In this document: piece by piece, positions 47,461 through 59,568 of the stretch
Layout of the letters: each line of letters begins with the position of its first letter
Position numbering within the stretch: the stretch's first letter is position 1
Assembly: GCF_019925205.1 (NCBI RefSeq)
Contig: NC_083566.1
Location: 28,210,001-28,274,000 of the forward strand
Source of the DNA: Metopolophium dirhodum
Lineage: Eukaryota > Arthropoda > Insecta > Hemiptera > Aphididae
Direction: 5' to 3'
DNA length: 64,000 nt
Notes under the pieces: model-generated
What the model saw: only the letters and a program-made list of their open reading frames with translations
What the model was told of the DNA's origin: nothing
The model's database searches: none
Made by a program: the position numbers and the translations under genes

Positions 47461-50400
47461 CTCGAGATGGGTAGACCTAAGAAATTAGAGGAGAAATTAA
47501 AAATTGTGGATTGTCATAATTTATAATGGACGGTTAAAAGCTTTGTTAATGTTGTTATTGAATTTCGATTTTTTATAAATTGTTTCGTATTATACTGCTT
47601 ACAACTATATTTTGTAAATAACGACGGGATTAATAATGAGTCATATGAATTCGTGCCATTGAATTGTTAAACAATATTATATTTAAAAGGAATTCATTTT
47701 ATACACAATATGTTTCTAAATATACGAGTCCATTTTAACCAAATATTAATCATTATATACAGGGTTAATTAATTCATATACTTCTAATAGTTATTTTTAA
47801 TAACGACATCAAATATAATATCTTGATGAAAAAAAAATCCAAACATAATAATGTGTATCATATTTTTATATATTTTTAAATTGGGTTTTGGGCTTATAAT
47901 ATTATTTTGGTGGTTGTAACAATGGTCTGTTTAATTGAATATGTAAATTACTACTAGACAATGAGCTATATGAAATCAGCAATCTAGAAGTAAATTAATT
48001 TGTATACCTATAAGGAGAAGAATGGTGTAGTGGTGTTTTTACAATTAACACTGATAACTATGTAATTATATTGGTATGGATAGAGACTCTTACATAAGTA
48101 AATTGCTTTAAAAAACAATTAAGTATATACTAAAATATGCTCTAAAAACCTTTTATGTATTGAACAATTAATTATTTTCATTTTATTTAATTATTTAAAC
48201 ATGGCCGTCAGTCGAAAATACATCTTTAAACTCGGTAACAAAACTTTGTTACCGGCTTCTCGTCGGTTGTTCTATGTCTTCACAAGTGTGTACACAACTA
48301 CACAAGTGAACAAGAGAGACGGCTGTTGACTACACGAAGTTTTTATATAATTTATAATAACGGAATGTGGTCAATATAATATTGATCGTTATTTGTTATC
48401 GTCGGAAAATACGAGCAATATCGCGGAAAATACTATCAATTAACTTTTCTACGATAACGCGTTCAACTTGATGCCATTGGCGCGTATGCAATTGAACATC
48501 ATAAATCGAAAACGTGCGTATGATATAAGTGGCGTACAATACATCACGCACAAATGCACAATATAACGAGCCTACGAGCGACGTAAGACGTTTTAAGAAG
48601 TAAAGTTTGTTGTTGAATAAATTTGATTTTAAATTACATTTTCAGTTTTCTAAAAACACTTAAAAATTAAATATTGCTAAAATATGCTCAAAAAAAGCAA
48701 GATAGTACATAAATATGCAAAATCAGCATCTAATCAGCAAAAACCTTAAAATATCCAAAATTAAATGTTGGATTTAGATTCCCAAACATGATTTTTATTT
48801 GACTGCTATTGAACCATCCAAAAAAACCATGCAAACTTGATTATAAAATACAATACCTGTATGTTATTGAAAATACAAATTATCGTTTCAATAGTGATTT
48901 AACTGATATGATTGATTTTTACATTCTTATAGAATATTATTAGTGTTGTATGATTGTATCAGTAAAAATCTAAAAACAATTTTTTTAAATAAAAATTTGC
49001 TTTTTTATTTTATGTTTGCAGTTATTTATGTTGCAATATTGAAATATATAAATCATCGTATTCATAAATCTTGAGACTATGACATACACAATTAAATGAT
49101 TTCAAAAAAAAAAAACATTGCAAAAAAAGTCTGTCCAATGAATTACTTAAGGTACCTACGTTTCGTTGTAGTGAATAGACGGTCAGTGGAACAGAACGTC
49201 GGATTTTGTCGATGATGGTGGTACGGTAGTAGTTCTGACCAGGCAAATAATGTTTTTATTGTTATGATGTTTGAATGTATTTTATACTGTCATTATAAAT
49301 TGGTATTAATTAAATATAATTCTATCTTCAATCTTCATACAAACACGTTATATCCAATAGGGCTGTTGATATTCAAAAACTCAATTTTTAAAAATAATAC
49401 ATCGTCGTGTCGTTGATAAGGAAAAACCTCCTGACATAACTAAATTTTTTAGTTGACAAAAAACGTATTTATAAATTACCTATTTACCTAACTATTATTC
49501 CATTTAACTAAAAAATACTCAAATAGTGTTCATGAAATGAAATTTGTTTACATTATTATAATAATTATGATATTTTATACAATTTTTAAATAAAAAATTT
49601 AAAAACCACAGGAGATTTGTAGGTATTCAAGGTAGGTCACTTGTTACGAATATGATATCAACATTTTCACATGTGAGGTTATGTATTTTATATTTCATTA
49701 ATGATAAAATAAAGATACAATATAGGTGTTTTTTTATAATAAATCTGAATTTTTTCTAAATTCAAAGGTACAAAAACCTCAATTCGCAAACTCTGCATAG
49801 GAGGTTTTTATTCGTCAATGACGTCATTCACAACGTTTACAAAATAATTCTGCTTAAAAACTCTTATTATCGAACGATCTTTTTGAGAATCCTCGTAAAC
49901 GATTTTTAAGAGATAATGGATAGCAATTAAATTACTAAAGGTATTAATATGATTCGAAATCTCCACCGGGAGCCGTTAACCATCAAATAGATTATATTTA
50001 CTTTATTTTTTTGAAATAATATCCCATATTTTACTTATTTTATTTTATTTGCATACATAGTTGTAAAGATTTTCCATGTCCCTATAAATGTCACTGTAAT
50101 TATTCATTGCTTAATATACTTTTATTTACCATGCCGTTTTTTAGGAAATACATTTTTATCATTTACTTTACGGTTGAAAAAGTTATTGGAACAGTGTTGT
50201 TGCCAAAAAATAAATAAACTACGGAAAAAAATTAAATAAGTTGTGGTATATTTCAGGTCAATTATTTTTATTGATTACAAGGGGATAGAAATTAAATATA
50301 ATGTTGTAATTATTATAACTTAAACACAAAAAAATAACATTTTAACTTAAATTCATTACTATTAAATAATAACTATAATGAGTTAGAAATCATATGTACC

Positions 50401-52433
50401 TATATTTGAGCATATTTTTTGTTAAAAAGTTGTTTTCTCTTGACTTTAATCCAAAAATTGGATTTATTATTATACTACATTCATAAAGAAATATGATTTA
50501 ACTAAGCGACAAACGGTAATTATCAAAATTTATTTTAAACACTCAAAAAAATATTTTCATCAATAAAATAAATAATATGTATTTACTTAATGATTTATGT
50601 ATTTAGAAGCCATTTAGTAATAATTATAAAAAAAAAATTTCCCCCTATGAAATAATTTAAGTTTATCATCAATTATATTCTTTTAATATGATGGTTTAAG
50701 TACATCTATAGTACCTATTGTTATTGATTAATGTGATAAATTAATAACTCTACATATATGTCTACATGTGTACCTAATTGCAAAGTGTATAAATAAAATT
50801 AAAATACAGCATACAATTTTGTATAAAGTTTTTATATAGGTATACCTAGCCTATTATTATATTATATATTTTAATATAAGTCAATATAATGTTACAAATA
50901 ATTTATTAATTTACTTAGAAAACACAATAGCTATGCATAAGAATTTTAAGTCTTTGGCGTTATTAAATGAATTAATTAATTAGTACTTCACCAATTCGTA
51001 TAATATAGTTAAAATTATTTTAAGATTGCAAGAAGTAAACATTTATACATTTTATGTATTTGTTAATGTATAATAAAACGAAAGAAACCCGTCAAGTGCT
51101 ATAAATTATAATATTACACTACCTACAATTAATTAAGAATTAACTTTATTCTGTAAACGGTAGAAAATTTTTAATAATAATACAATTAGGTATTAGAACT
51201 ATAATAACAGCTTGATAAAAATAACATGCAGTTTTTATGATCACAATTTATACACCTTAAGTTTATATTATATCCGAGGAATACGTTCATAGTTAAAATA
51301 CAACAAAATATACATTTTTGAGTTTTCAGCTGAATCACTTATATCCAATGAAAACATAACGGTGTACTGTGTATAATTATTTAACAAGTTTATGTAAATG
51401 CAACGTTTTATATTATATTATTATTATTAGACATTTTTTATATTCATGTCATCAGTAGCTGGTAGTACCTATACATACTGAACATAATTTTATTTAATTG
51501 ATTGTGATATTATACCATAACACTTACTAAAAGGTAAATTGCTTGTCCAATGTGTATAGTGTGTTATCGTATACACGCAAATTGTGCAACCATTAATTCC
51601 ATTTTCCGACATGATGAATCGTGTTATTAAAAAATGAACCACGAACACAAAATATTATCGAAAACGTGTATCAAATTTATATTAGTCCATAATATTGAAA
51701 ACCATTTACCGACATCGAATTGCATTAACGCCATGTCAAAAAGGGTGTAACGCTTTGCATTTGTAAATATAATATAATAAACTCACTTTGGTACAGTTCT
51801 GAATAAAGCTTTGGCAGTGTGCCGGTGTTGTATATTAAGTGTAGTATGGGACAACGGACAGACTGAAATTTCCGGTGCGCAATTTTATTTTTTGTATAGT
51901 TCATTTATACGACCATATATACGATAATAGATAGTAAGTAATGTACCTGGGAATACACTGTAGGATAACCATTTTTATTTTCACAATTTTACAACATGTT
52001 AAATACAAATTTGCTCCAATAAATTACTTAAATAATAATTACAATAGGAAATTAAACAGGACAATCTATTATAACAATGAAGCTATTATTATAACTATTT
52101 CCCATGTAAATAAACATTTAGTTGTTTTAAAAATTGCATTAAAAGTTTATCAAAAGTTTTATAAAAGATTATTTAACAATTTTTTTTTAATTAGTTTATT
52201 AATATCTTCAATAAATATTGATAGTAGTATCTATATGCATGATTATATCTATAAATCATATATCTATATATATTTTTTTTTCTCAAAATTCTATATTATG
52301 CCATCTGTTTCAATTAAAACAATAAGCTTAAGTGGTAAAAATAATAAATAATGACATAGAAAAAGAAGACAGAGAGAAGAAGCCTTCCAGTGGTGATACT
52401 TCAATGTGAGACATATATACAAATAATATAATA
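47461..52433. other. AT-rich DNA, no gene recognised
   Basis: A perfect small palindrome (CGGTAACAAA / TTTGTTACCG) lies at 48233-48254, followed to about 48600 by a CpG-richer stretch that may be repeat debris. No domain or exon pair is recognised elsewhere. The 136-codon frame at 51941-52351 is composed almost wholly of I, N, Y, K and S codons and is taken as chance. Confidence 0.4.
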
Positions 52434-52441
52434 AGTATAAT
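52434..52441. repeat. Left target-site duplication of the hAT element
   Basis: AGTATAAT immediately precedes the left terminus and is repeated exactly after the right terminus at 56439-56446. Eight bases is the diagnostic length for hAT. Confidence 0.95.
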
Positions 52442-52674
52442 CATAGGCGTGCGCAGGAATTTTTCACAGGGTGTGCAGAATTATTTTAGTAGGGGTTACT
52501 TGACCTACTACAAATCAGTAAGATAAATATTGTGTCTATATTATAATAATTAGTTTATAATAAATTTTAATTTTAAAATAAAATTACTATTAGTCTACAT
52601 AGGTATTACATATTATTATTTATTACATATAAAACTAAATGTACTTAATATACAATAGTCAATAGCATTTACAT

Positions 52675-54923
52675 TTATAATGGTAATCTTCTTTGGATTG
52701 GTGTCAGTGTTTTAAACTCATCAATAATTTCCTCCATATCTAAAGAGTTTACAATTTCTTGTTCAATAAAAATTGTTAGTAAGGCATCTAACCTTTGTTG
52801 AGCCATTGTACTGCGTAATTTATTTTTAACTATTGCCATTTTTGAAAAAGCTCTTTCACAAGAGCAACTAGTGACTGGTATGGTAGTAAATTCTTGTAAA
52901 ACTTTATATATATTTTCAAAAGTTCTCATTCGGTCTGTTCCATCCTTAGTTATCCAACTCAACCACTGAGTTATTGTGCTATTATTGCTTCCTCTTGGTA
53001 TGTCATCTATTTGTGTAAACAGTCTGACTTCAGAATCGAGTTGATCAAAAGATAAACTAAATGTATCAGAAATAGTTTGAATATGTTCCTTTTCTATTTC
53101 TAGTTTTAATAAGTTACCAACACTATCAATTAAATTTAATGTATCTTGACTGAAACGAACTTTGATGCCATTTAACATTTTATCAATAACACTGTTGTAT
53201 ACAGTTATCTTCATTTCGTCTTTTGTATTTTCAAAAAAATGCTGCGAATGATGTTCAGAATCTACTTTAGTTGATACTTTACGCCTTTTTACTTCAGGTA
53301 TGGATACATCAATTTTAGTACAAGCCATTTTAGTTTCATCAAAAATTGTATTAAATGTGTTGTCTGATCTCATTGTTTGAAGAGAGTTTTGCAAGGCAGT
53401 GATTAGTGTAACTGCTGTATGTAAATCCAAGTTAGGTGATTGTAATGTGGCACTAACTTTGTTTACTAAATTTAGAATAGGGCTTAACATATACATAGCA
53501 AAAATAAATTTAAAAGTTTTCAAAGAATAAATGAGACCTTTTGTTTTGGCTCTTACATCTGGAAGATTTGTTGAGTCTGATATTTCCTCCAAAGCTTTTA
53601 ATATTGCTTCATAATTATGTTTAATTGCCTCAATTGCTTCAGAACGGCATGCCCACCTTGTAGTTGACAGTGTCTTCAATGTTTTTAACTTTATATTCAT
53701 TGAAGTTGAAATTTTCTCTAATATAGCATGACGTACACAACTACCTTCAATTAAATTATAAACTAATTGAATGGTACCAAAAAAATCAAATGTCACACGA
53801 TTTTCTTTTCCAATGGAATCTACTAACACAAGGTTTAAGCAATGCCCATAACAATGAACATAGAAAAGTTTTGAATTCATCTCTTTACATTTAGCTTGGA
53901 CGCCTGCTACATGACCAGACATTGTAGAAGCACCGTCGAAGCAAACCGATAACACATTATGCCATTCAATACCTATATTGTTCAATACATCACATAATTC
54001 CAAAAAAATAGTCTGAGCATCTCCATGTAATAATCTTCTTAAACAAAAAAATCTTTCAACTAGTCTTTTTTTCTCTGATGAATAATATCGGATAACAAAA
54101 GACATTTGCTCATTGTGACCAACATCACTAGTTTCGTCCGCGATGATTGAAACTTTTTTTCCACAAAGTTCAGTAGAAATTTTCCTACGGATAATATTAC
54201 AAATTGATAAAATTAGGTCATTTTGGATATGGTTACTCGTATATAACGCATTCCGAGGCCCATTATCTAAATGATCTTTTAATACTGGATCATATTTTTT
54301 AAGCAAATTGACTAATTCTAAAAACAGCCCTTGGTGTAATTCTGAACTTTTTTCAATATGTCCACGAAATGGACGGCCACCTAATCCTAAGCATAAAGTA
54401 ACATCAATAAGACGATACATTATTTGTCTGTTATGCAATTTTTGTTTCTCTTTTTGAGCAAGCTGAATTTCATTACTTTTGTCTATCAGAACATCTATTG
54501 ATTTACAGTTTAAAAAATAACTCATTGAAGTAGTACTGTTTATATGGGACATGGAAAGCTGATGTGTTCTAAACTTATTAGTTCCTAAACGCCAATTATT
54601 AAAACCCAAATGTGAGAAGGTCTTATCTAATTGTCCATTATTTTTTCCATTAGAGTGTAAAAAAACTCTACAGCTGAAACAATAAGCACGATCTAGTTTA
54701 ACACTGTATTCCAGCCAGCTGAAACTCTTAAACCATTCTTTATGAAATTGCCTTTGAGTGTTTGACATTTTGGTTCTTGGATAGTTTTCAAGAATTGGTT
54801 GATAAGGACCTCTTTTTATACGATCAGATAATTCAATTTTATTAGAAGGCAATGGAGTTGCTGGATCTAGAGGATGTAGGAGAGTACAATTGGGCTGGTT
54901 AGATGGTAAGAGCATACGACAAT
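52675..54923 (-). CDS. hAT transposase, main (last) exon
   Basis: The acceptor CTTTCAG (54924-54930) opens the exon; the apparent N-terminal residues upstream of it are intronic. Numbering by the 830-codon joined model: a TTF-type zinc finger with YCFSC near 162-166 and H(x5)H near 202-208; DUF4371-like central region with IIADETSDV near 341-349, whose aspartate fits the first acid of the RNase H-like core; CFDGASTMSG near 409-418, fitting the second; HCYGHCLNL near 438-446; TTRW further on; and the C-terminal hAT dimerisation block with SCSCERAFSKM and LDALL. Length and order match ZMYM1-like hAT transposases. No stops interrupt it. The enzyme cuts at the element ends and reinserts it with 8-bp duplications. 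TAA-type stop at 52675. Confidence 0.9.
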
Positions 54924-55344
54924 CTGAAAGTAATAGTATATATATATATTTGTAAATTATAACACAATTAAAACATTGATACAAGCTAAAACTTTAACTA
55001 CATCTACATGGCACAATATTAGTAATACAGCAGTGGTTAATAGCAATGTACATTAAAAAATACATTTTACAGAATAAATTATAAATTATTATTATAAATT
55101 TGCTTATAATTATAATGTTTTAAATTATAATGTAACTAAAACATTGAATATTGGTACAACAAAAAATAATAACTGGCTACATAACACAATATTTAGGATA
55201 TACAGCGGTGGTGATTAGTGATTACTGATTACTTATTAGTTACACACATTAGAACATGAACCAGGGACCTGTTAAACAACACCAAAACAATAAAATTACA
55301 TTTAACATTTATTTCATAGAATTTATTAGATTGAAAGTACATAC

Positions 55345-55401
55345 CTATATTTGAATTGTTTAAGTCTGATTCTTTCTCTATAGTATTATCTAATGTATTA
55401 T
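55345..55401 (-). CDS. hAT transposase, exon 3 of the model
   Basis: A 57-base exon between acceptor ATTTTAG (55402-55408) and donor GTATGTAC (55344 downward). It adds 19 codons (NTLDNTIEKESDLNNSNI with split codons at each end). Phase 1 on both sides joins cleanly to the exon at 55463-55591 and the main exon at 54923. Confidence 0.7.
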
Positions 55402-55462
55402 CTAAAATAAAAATTGTATTTCATTGACTGTATCAGTAAAACTGTTTTCTTTAATATCTTAC

Positions 55463-55591
55463 TTAAATCATTGACTTTTGGTGATTGATCAGACATCAAC
55501 AACGAGGCATCCGGGTAGTCTGTAATTTTATCAATAGACATTGGATCATCTGGATCATTTGTAGGCGCATTAATATAAGAAAATGTATTAT
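55463..55591 (-). CDS. hAT transposase, exon 2 (functional copy of a duplicated exon)
   Basis: A 129-base exon between acceptor ATTTTAG (55592-55598) and donor GTAAGAT (55462 downward), phase 1 at both ends. It encodes an acidic, flexible linker containing NAPTNDPDDPMSID. A tandem copy lies at 55653-55772. Confidence 0.7.
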
Positions 55592-55652
55592 CTAAAATAA
55601 AAAAATTATTTTATTGACTGTATCAGTAAAACTGTTTTCTTCAATATCTTAC

Positions 55653-55772
55653 ATAAATAATTGACTTTCGGTGATTGTTCACACATCAACAACGGGTTGT
55701 CTGTATTTTTATCAATAGACATTGGATCATCTGGATCATTTGTAGGCGCATTAATATGAGAAAATGTATTAT
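55653..55772 (-). pseudogene. Duplicated transposase exon with lost splice acceptor
   Basis: A 120-base copy of the 129-base exon at 55463-55591, with its donor (GTAAGAT) intact and the same phase. At the acceptor the conserved ATTTTAG is ATTTTAA, so the AG is gone. Skipping it joins exon 1 to the next copy with no change of frame. Lengths of both copies are multiples of three. Confidence 0.65.
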
Positions 55773-55827
55773 TTAAAATGAAAATTGTAATTAAATGCAT
55801 TTAGTATTTTCATAAAATTTTTCTTAC

Positions 55828-55885
55828 CTTGTTTTTCTTTATGTTTGAAAAAATTCAACAATGTATTTTGTTTTTTTGAAGCCAT
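55828..55885 (-). CDS. hAT transposase, exon 1
   Basis: ATG at 55885 starts 19 codons, MASKKQNTLLNFFKHKEKQ, ending CAAG|GTAAGA (donor at 55827), phase 1. A short basic, aromatic start of the MxxKKQ..L..FF type is usual for ZMYM1-like hAT transposases. Joined to exons at 55463-55591, 55345-55401 and 52675-54923, the total is 2,493 bases, exactly 831 codons including stop. Confidence 0.7.
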
Positions 55886-56390
55886 ACCAATTATAATATA
55901 ATATCAAATATTACGACTTACGATTTAAGAATTAAGATTCAGTAATTCGAATATTAATCAATAATCATAGACATGTCTATGATATTATATAATATATTAT
56001 TGACGTTTTGTTATTAACATTATTTTATTAATTGAAAACCAGATAACTGATGTGATAAACACAAAAAATTGGAGGGAAACACTATCAATCAAAAATTCTT
56101 CTACCCGAATTCGTAGTTAAATCTTTGAACACGGTCATGAACATGAACATAATACCAAATAATACCACAATAGATATTAGATATAATATTATTATTAGGT
56201 ATTGCGTTATCTCGATGAACGGAGTATCTATAATTATTATTCGTGTAATTACATAATAATGTTATATATTTATATACCTATGTATATATTATATAATATG
56301 ATACAGAATAAATTATACCGACTCTCAATAATCAGTTTTAAATAATTAAAAACAATGTTTCATAACAAATTAAAGTATGCACACATTATT

Positions 56391-56416
56391 GCAGGGTGTG
56401 CAGCTGCACACCCTGC
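56391..56416. repeat. Perfect 26-bp palindrome inside the right hAT end
   Basis: GCAGGGTGTGCAG is followed without spacer by its exact reverse complement. The left end has a single CAGGGTGTGCAG at 52467-52478. These are likely transposase-binding subterminal repeats. Confidence 0.85.
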
Positions 56417-56438
56417 ACACCCCGTGCGCACGCCTATG

Positions 56439-56446
56439 AGTATAAT
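56439..56446. repeat. Right target-site duplication of the hAT element
   Basis: AGTATAAT, identical to 52434-52441. Confidence 0.95.
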
Positions 56447-58126
56447 GTAGCATAATATATATATACTACATTTATTAAATACTATAATATATTAAAAACA
56501 ATACAATATTCTGTTTTATAAAATATCTATATTTTTTTAATTTCTATATATTATATAATTATATTTGTAAAACACATATTTTTAGCTATTAATACATATA
56601 TAACACGATAGCTTGATATTATTAATTAGAATTTTGATGTAAGTAAATTTTTTTCCTTATTTTAATATTATATAAAATGTGATAATATTTTTATTTTCGA
56701 GATATGATTTAAAATATTAAGTTATAGGTATTTTTTCTATTATAAGAAAAATATTTAATTAATTTTCGATGACAAGTATCATAAGGTACTACAAGTTTAC
56801 AACCTATTCTATATTAGATTCAAAAACTTGGAAATAACTTTAGGTACTACTGTTGAAATAGAAATAGAATTTAAAACGAAATAAACTAAAAACTAATAAA
56901 AGCTATACAAATTTAGTAGGTAACGTCTTTTAAAAATCATATTTCAAATATTAGATATTATAGTCAAGATAAATATTAGTTATATTGGTTGCGCATCGAA
57001 ACTTTGTATCGCAAGTGAACAATTATAAATATATAATGTAAATTTAGATTAATCAAAATATATATATTTTTTTTTTTTTGGTAGAAAACAATTTGACCTA
57101 ATTTTTTTATTTTATAAATTGTTTTCACGCTTCAGATAATTATGTCCAACATCACTTTTTTACCAAGTGCAAGCCACCCATTATTATATACACGAATATT
57201 AGCAGAATAACAGTATAATGTTTATTTTCCCGAAAATGTTAATGGTCGATTACTCGAATAATAGATGTTCACTTATTTCCTATAATAATCACTGCCGTTT
57301 CAGTAAATTTAGTAAATAAATTAACGGTATTCGTTTGTAACTGGTACACCTACCTATAAATATTTACTTAACCAGCGTTCAAATATACATGTGCACATTC
57401 AACTTCGTTAAGTTCATATTTTCATGTTTTGTACTATTGCCTATAATAATGATAAATTACGGAATAACACTCAGCCAAATATGAACTATCATTGAAGTTG
57501 CAGTTGAAACATGAAGTTCACATTTTATTTATTTTATCATTTACGATTCACATTGGGTTTATTTGTTTATTATAATTATACAAACAATTGATATAAAGTT
57601 AATTTATTTATCTCGTAAGTATAATGGAAATTGTTTGGTCAATGATAACCCAAGTATATAGTATATACTTTAAAATTTTTAATTTAAAATCTCTGAAAGG
57701 TTCATGGATGTGGAAACAGTAATACAAGGGAACATTGGTACAAAGATATAAGTGTTCTTTTGTTTTGGCCTGATCTAATGATTATTTTAATTTGTAAGAG
57801 TAATATTATTGTCAATTATTTTAAATCCATAATAAATGGCAAATAGTTTTGAAGCTTATAAAGAAATCATATCGTATACGCCAACCCACGTTTATTTTTG
57901 AACTTTAAACTTTTTATTTTTATCCGAAATACTTAAAAACAGTTAGAGAATTCAAAAATAACACAACCAAAGTAATAGATATCGGAAATAACAGTACGAC
58001 ACCTAATTATAGAATATAGCTATTTAAAATTTTTGTGATCTGTAATTTTAATTTGTTCTTGTTTTAATTCAAAAACAGCCTTCTAATCTACGTGATAATT
58101 ACACAGTATATTATTAAACATTTTTA
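56447..58126. other. AT-rich DNA
   Basis: No gene, inverted repeat or known repeat end is recognised. Confidence 0.4.
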
Positions 58127-59568
58127 GATTCTGAGCGAAGCGATGAATGTATTGATTCTACAATGATGTGTGTTTTTTTTTTTATTTTTGTGTCTGTCAT
58201 CACCTTTTAGGACAGTAAAAGTGTTTGGATTTTCTTCAACAGTAACTTTTCTGATAGGAAAGTGAATCTAGTTGGTACTTTGGGGGGTCAAAAGTAAAAA
58301 TTTCCCAGTAGTTTTCAAAAACGACGTGAAAAACAAAAGAAAAATTAAGGAAAAACGGGAATTACGCAAAATCTGTTTTTGAGAAAATCGATTTTGGTTT
58401 TTGGTGTAACTCTAAAACAAATGACCGTAGCGACATGAAATTTTGGCTGAATGTTTATATTAGCATTTTCTATACACCATAAAATTTACAAAATATTTTG
58501 ACTCTTTTTGAGCTGTTTACGGCTATTGTCAGTTTTCAATTTTTTTAGTTTTTTTTTCTATAAATATCAATAAAATGTTATCTGTTGAGTAAAAAAGCTT
58601 GAAAATGTAATAGAAGGCTCCTAGGTTATTGTTTCAAAGGCAGATGAAAAAAATTAAAAATCCTTAGTCACAGTTTTTAATTATAAGCATTTAAAGTTCA
58701 AATTTTGACAAAATACGGAAAAATCACGAAAAATAGCAAATTATTTTGATGAGAATTCATAAAAATTTTTCTTTTTAAATCTAAGATTTGAAAATGTAAT
58801 ATAAGATTACTCATAAGTTTGTCTACCTTTATCAAAAAAAAAAATGTCTAGAAGAAACTTAAATTAAATTTTTATGAGCGTCTGAAATTTATATTTTTAC
58901 AACATTTGATATTTACTCGATTTCCCATGTAACAATTTTCTTATTTTATTGTAATTAAAAAACGAATGACTGTAGATACTTGAAAATTTCACTGAATGTT
59001 TATATTAGCATTTTCTATACACCATAAAATGTTGAAAATATTTTGACTCTTTTTGAGCTGTTTACGGACATTGTCAGTTTTCAATTTTTTTAGTTTTTTT
59101 TTCTATAAATATCAATAAATTTTTATTTGTTGGGTAAAAAAACGTGAAAATTTAATATAAGGCTCCTGATATATCGTTCTAATAGCAGTTGAAAAATATT
59201 AAAAATACATAGGCACAATTTTTTTTTATAAGCATTTAAAGTTCAAATTTTGACAACATTTATCAAATTTATAATTTATTAATTATTTTGTAGTTAAAAA
59301 TTTATAAATTTTTAACTTTTATGGCTAAGGATTGAAAATTTAAAACAAGGCTCCACGTAAATAGGTTATATATAAATTACTTTATTCACAATAATATCAT
59401 CAAATATACTTGGTAAAATCATAGGCTGACTGACCGTTTTCGCTCAGAATCGTTTTTCTTATACAATGATATTATATCATTGAATTCAAATTTAACACCA
59501 TCCATTACAGTGACCCACTTGTAACCTACCGTACAGCAGAGCGACATCCACTTATCCACCTTTTTTAT
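58127..59568 (+). repeat. Long noncoding repeat, copy A (+ orientation)
   Basis: It starts TTAGATTCTGAGCGAAGCG and ends in a block that reads, on the complement, AAAGGTGGATAAGTGGATGT ... GATTCTGAGCGAAAACGG. The word GATTCTGAGCGAA is present near both ends in inverted orientation. Internally a ~540-base unit is tandemly repeated: ACTGAATGTTTATATTAGC / CTCTTTTTGAGCTGTTTACGG near 58448-58530 and again near 58986-59070. No frame of any length is open. Copies B and C lie inverted at 62262-64000 and fragments at 7870-8035, 9660-9790 and 17800-18000. The class is unknown to me; the structure suggests a large nonautonomous DNA element. Confidence 0.7.

Larger units (their letters stand above)
52442..56438 (-). 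mobile_element. Complete hAT transposon (ZMYM1/DUF4371-like), 3,997 bp
   Basis: Terminal inverted repeats are CATAGGCGTGCGCA at 52442-52455 and its exact complement at 56425-56438, flanked by the 8-bp duplication AGTATAAT on both sides. Subterminal copies of CAGGGTGTGCAG occur at 52467-52478 and 56392-56403, with an inverted copy at 56404-56415. The element encodes one minus-strand transposase gene spread over at least four exons (52675-55885), with a likely polyadenylation signal at 52619-52624. Perfect ends, a perfect target duplication and an intact reading frame point to a recent insertion that may be autonomous. Confidence 0.92.

Noticed and set aside
51941..52351. 136-codon + strand frame
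   Set aside because: Composition is almost entirely I, N, Y, K, S and L codons from AT-rich DNA; no domain, no start context and no splice support.
54924..54984. N-terminal 20 codons of the long hAT frame
   Set aside because: They lie upstream of a strong splice acceptor (CTTTCAG at 54924-54930) and read as intron; the upstream exons at 55345-55885 supply the real N-terminus.
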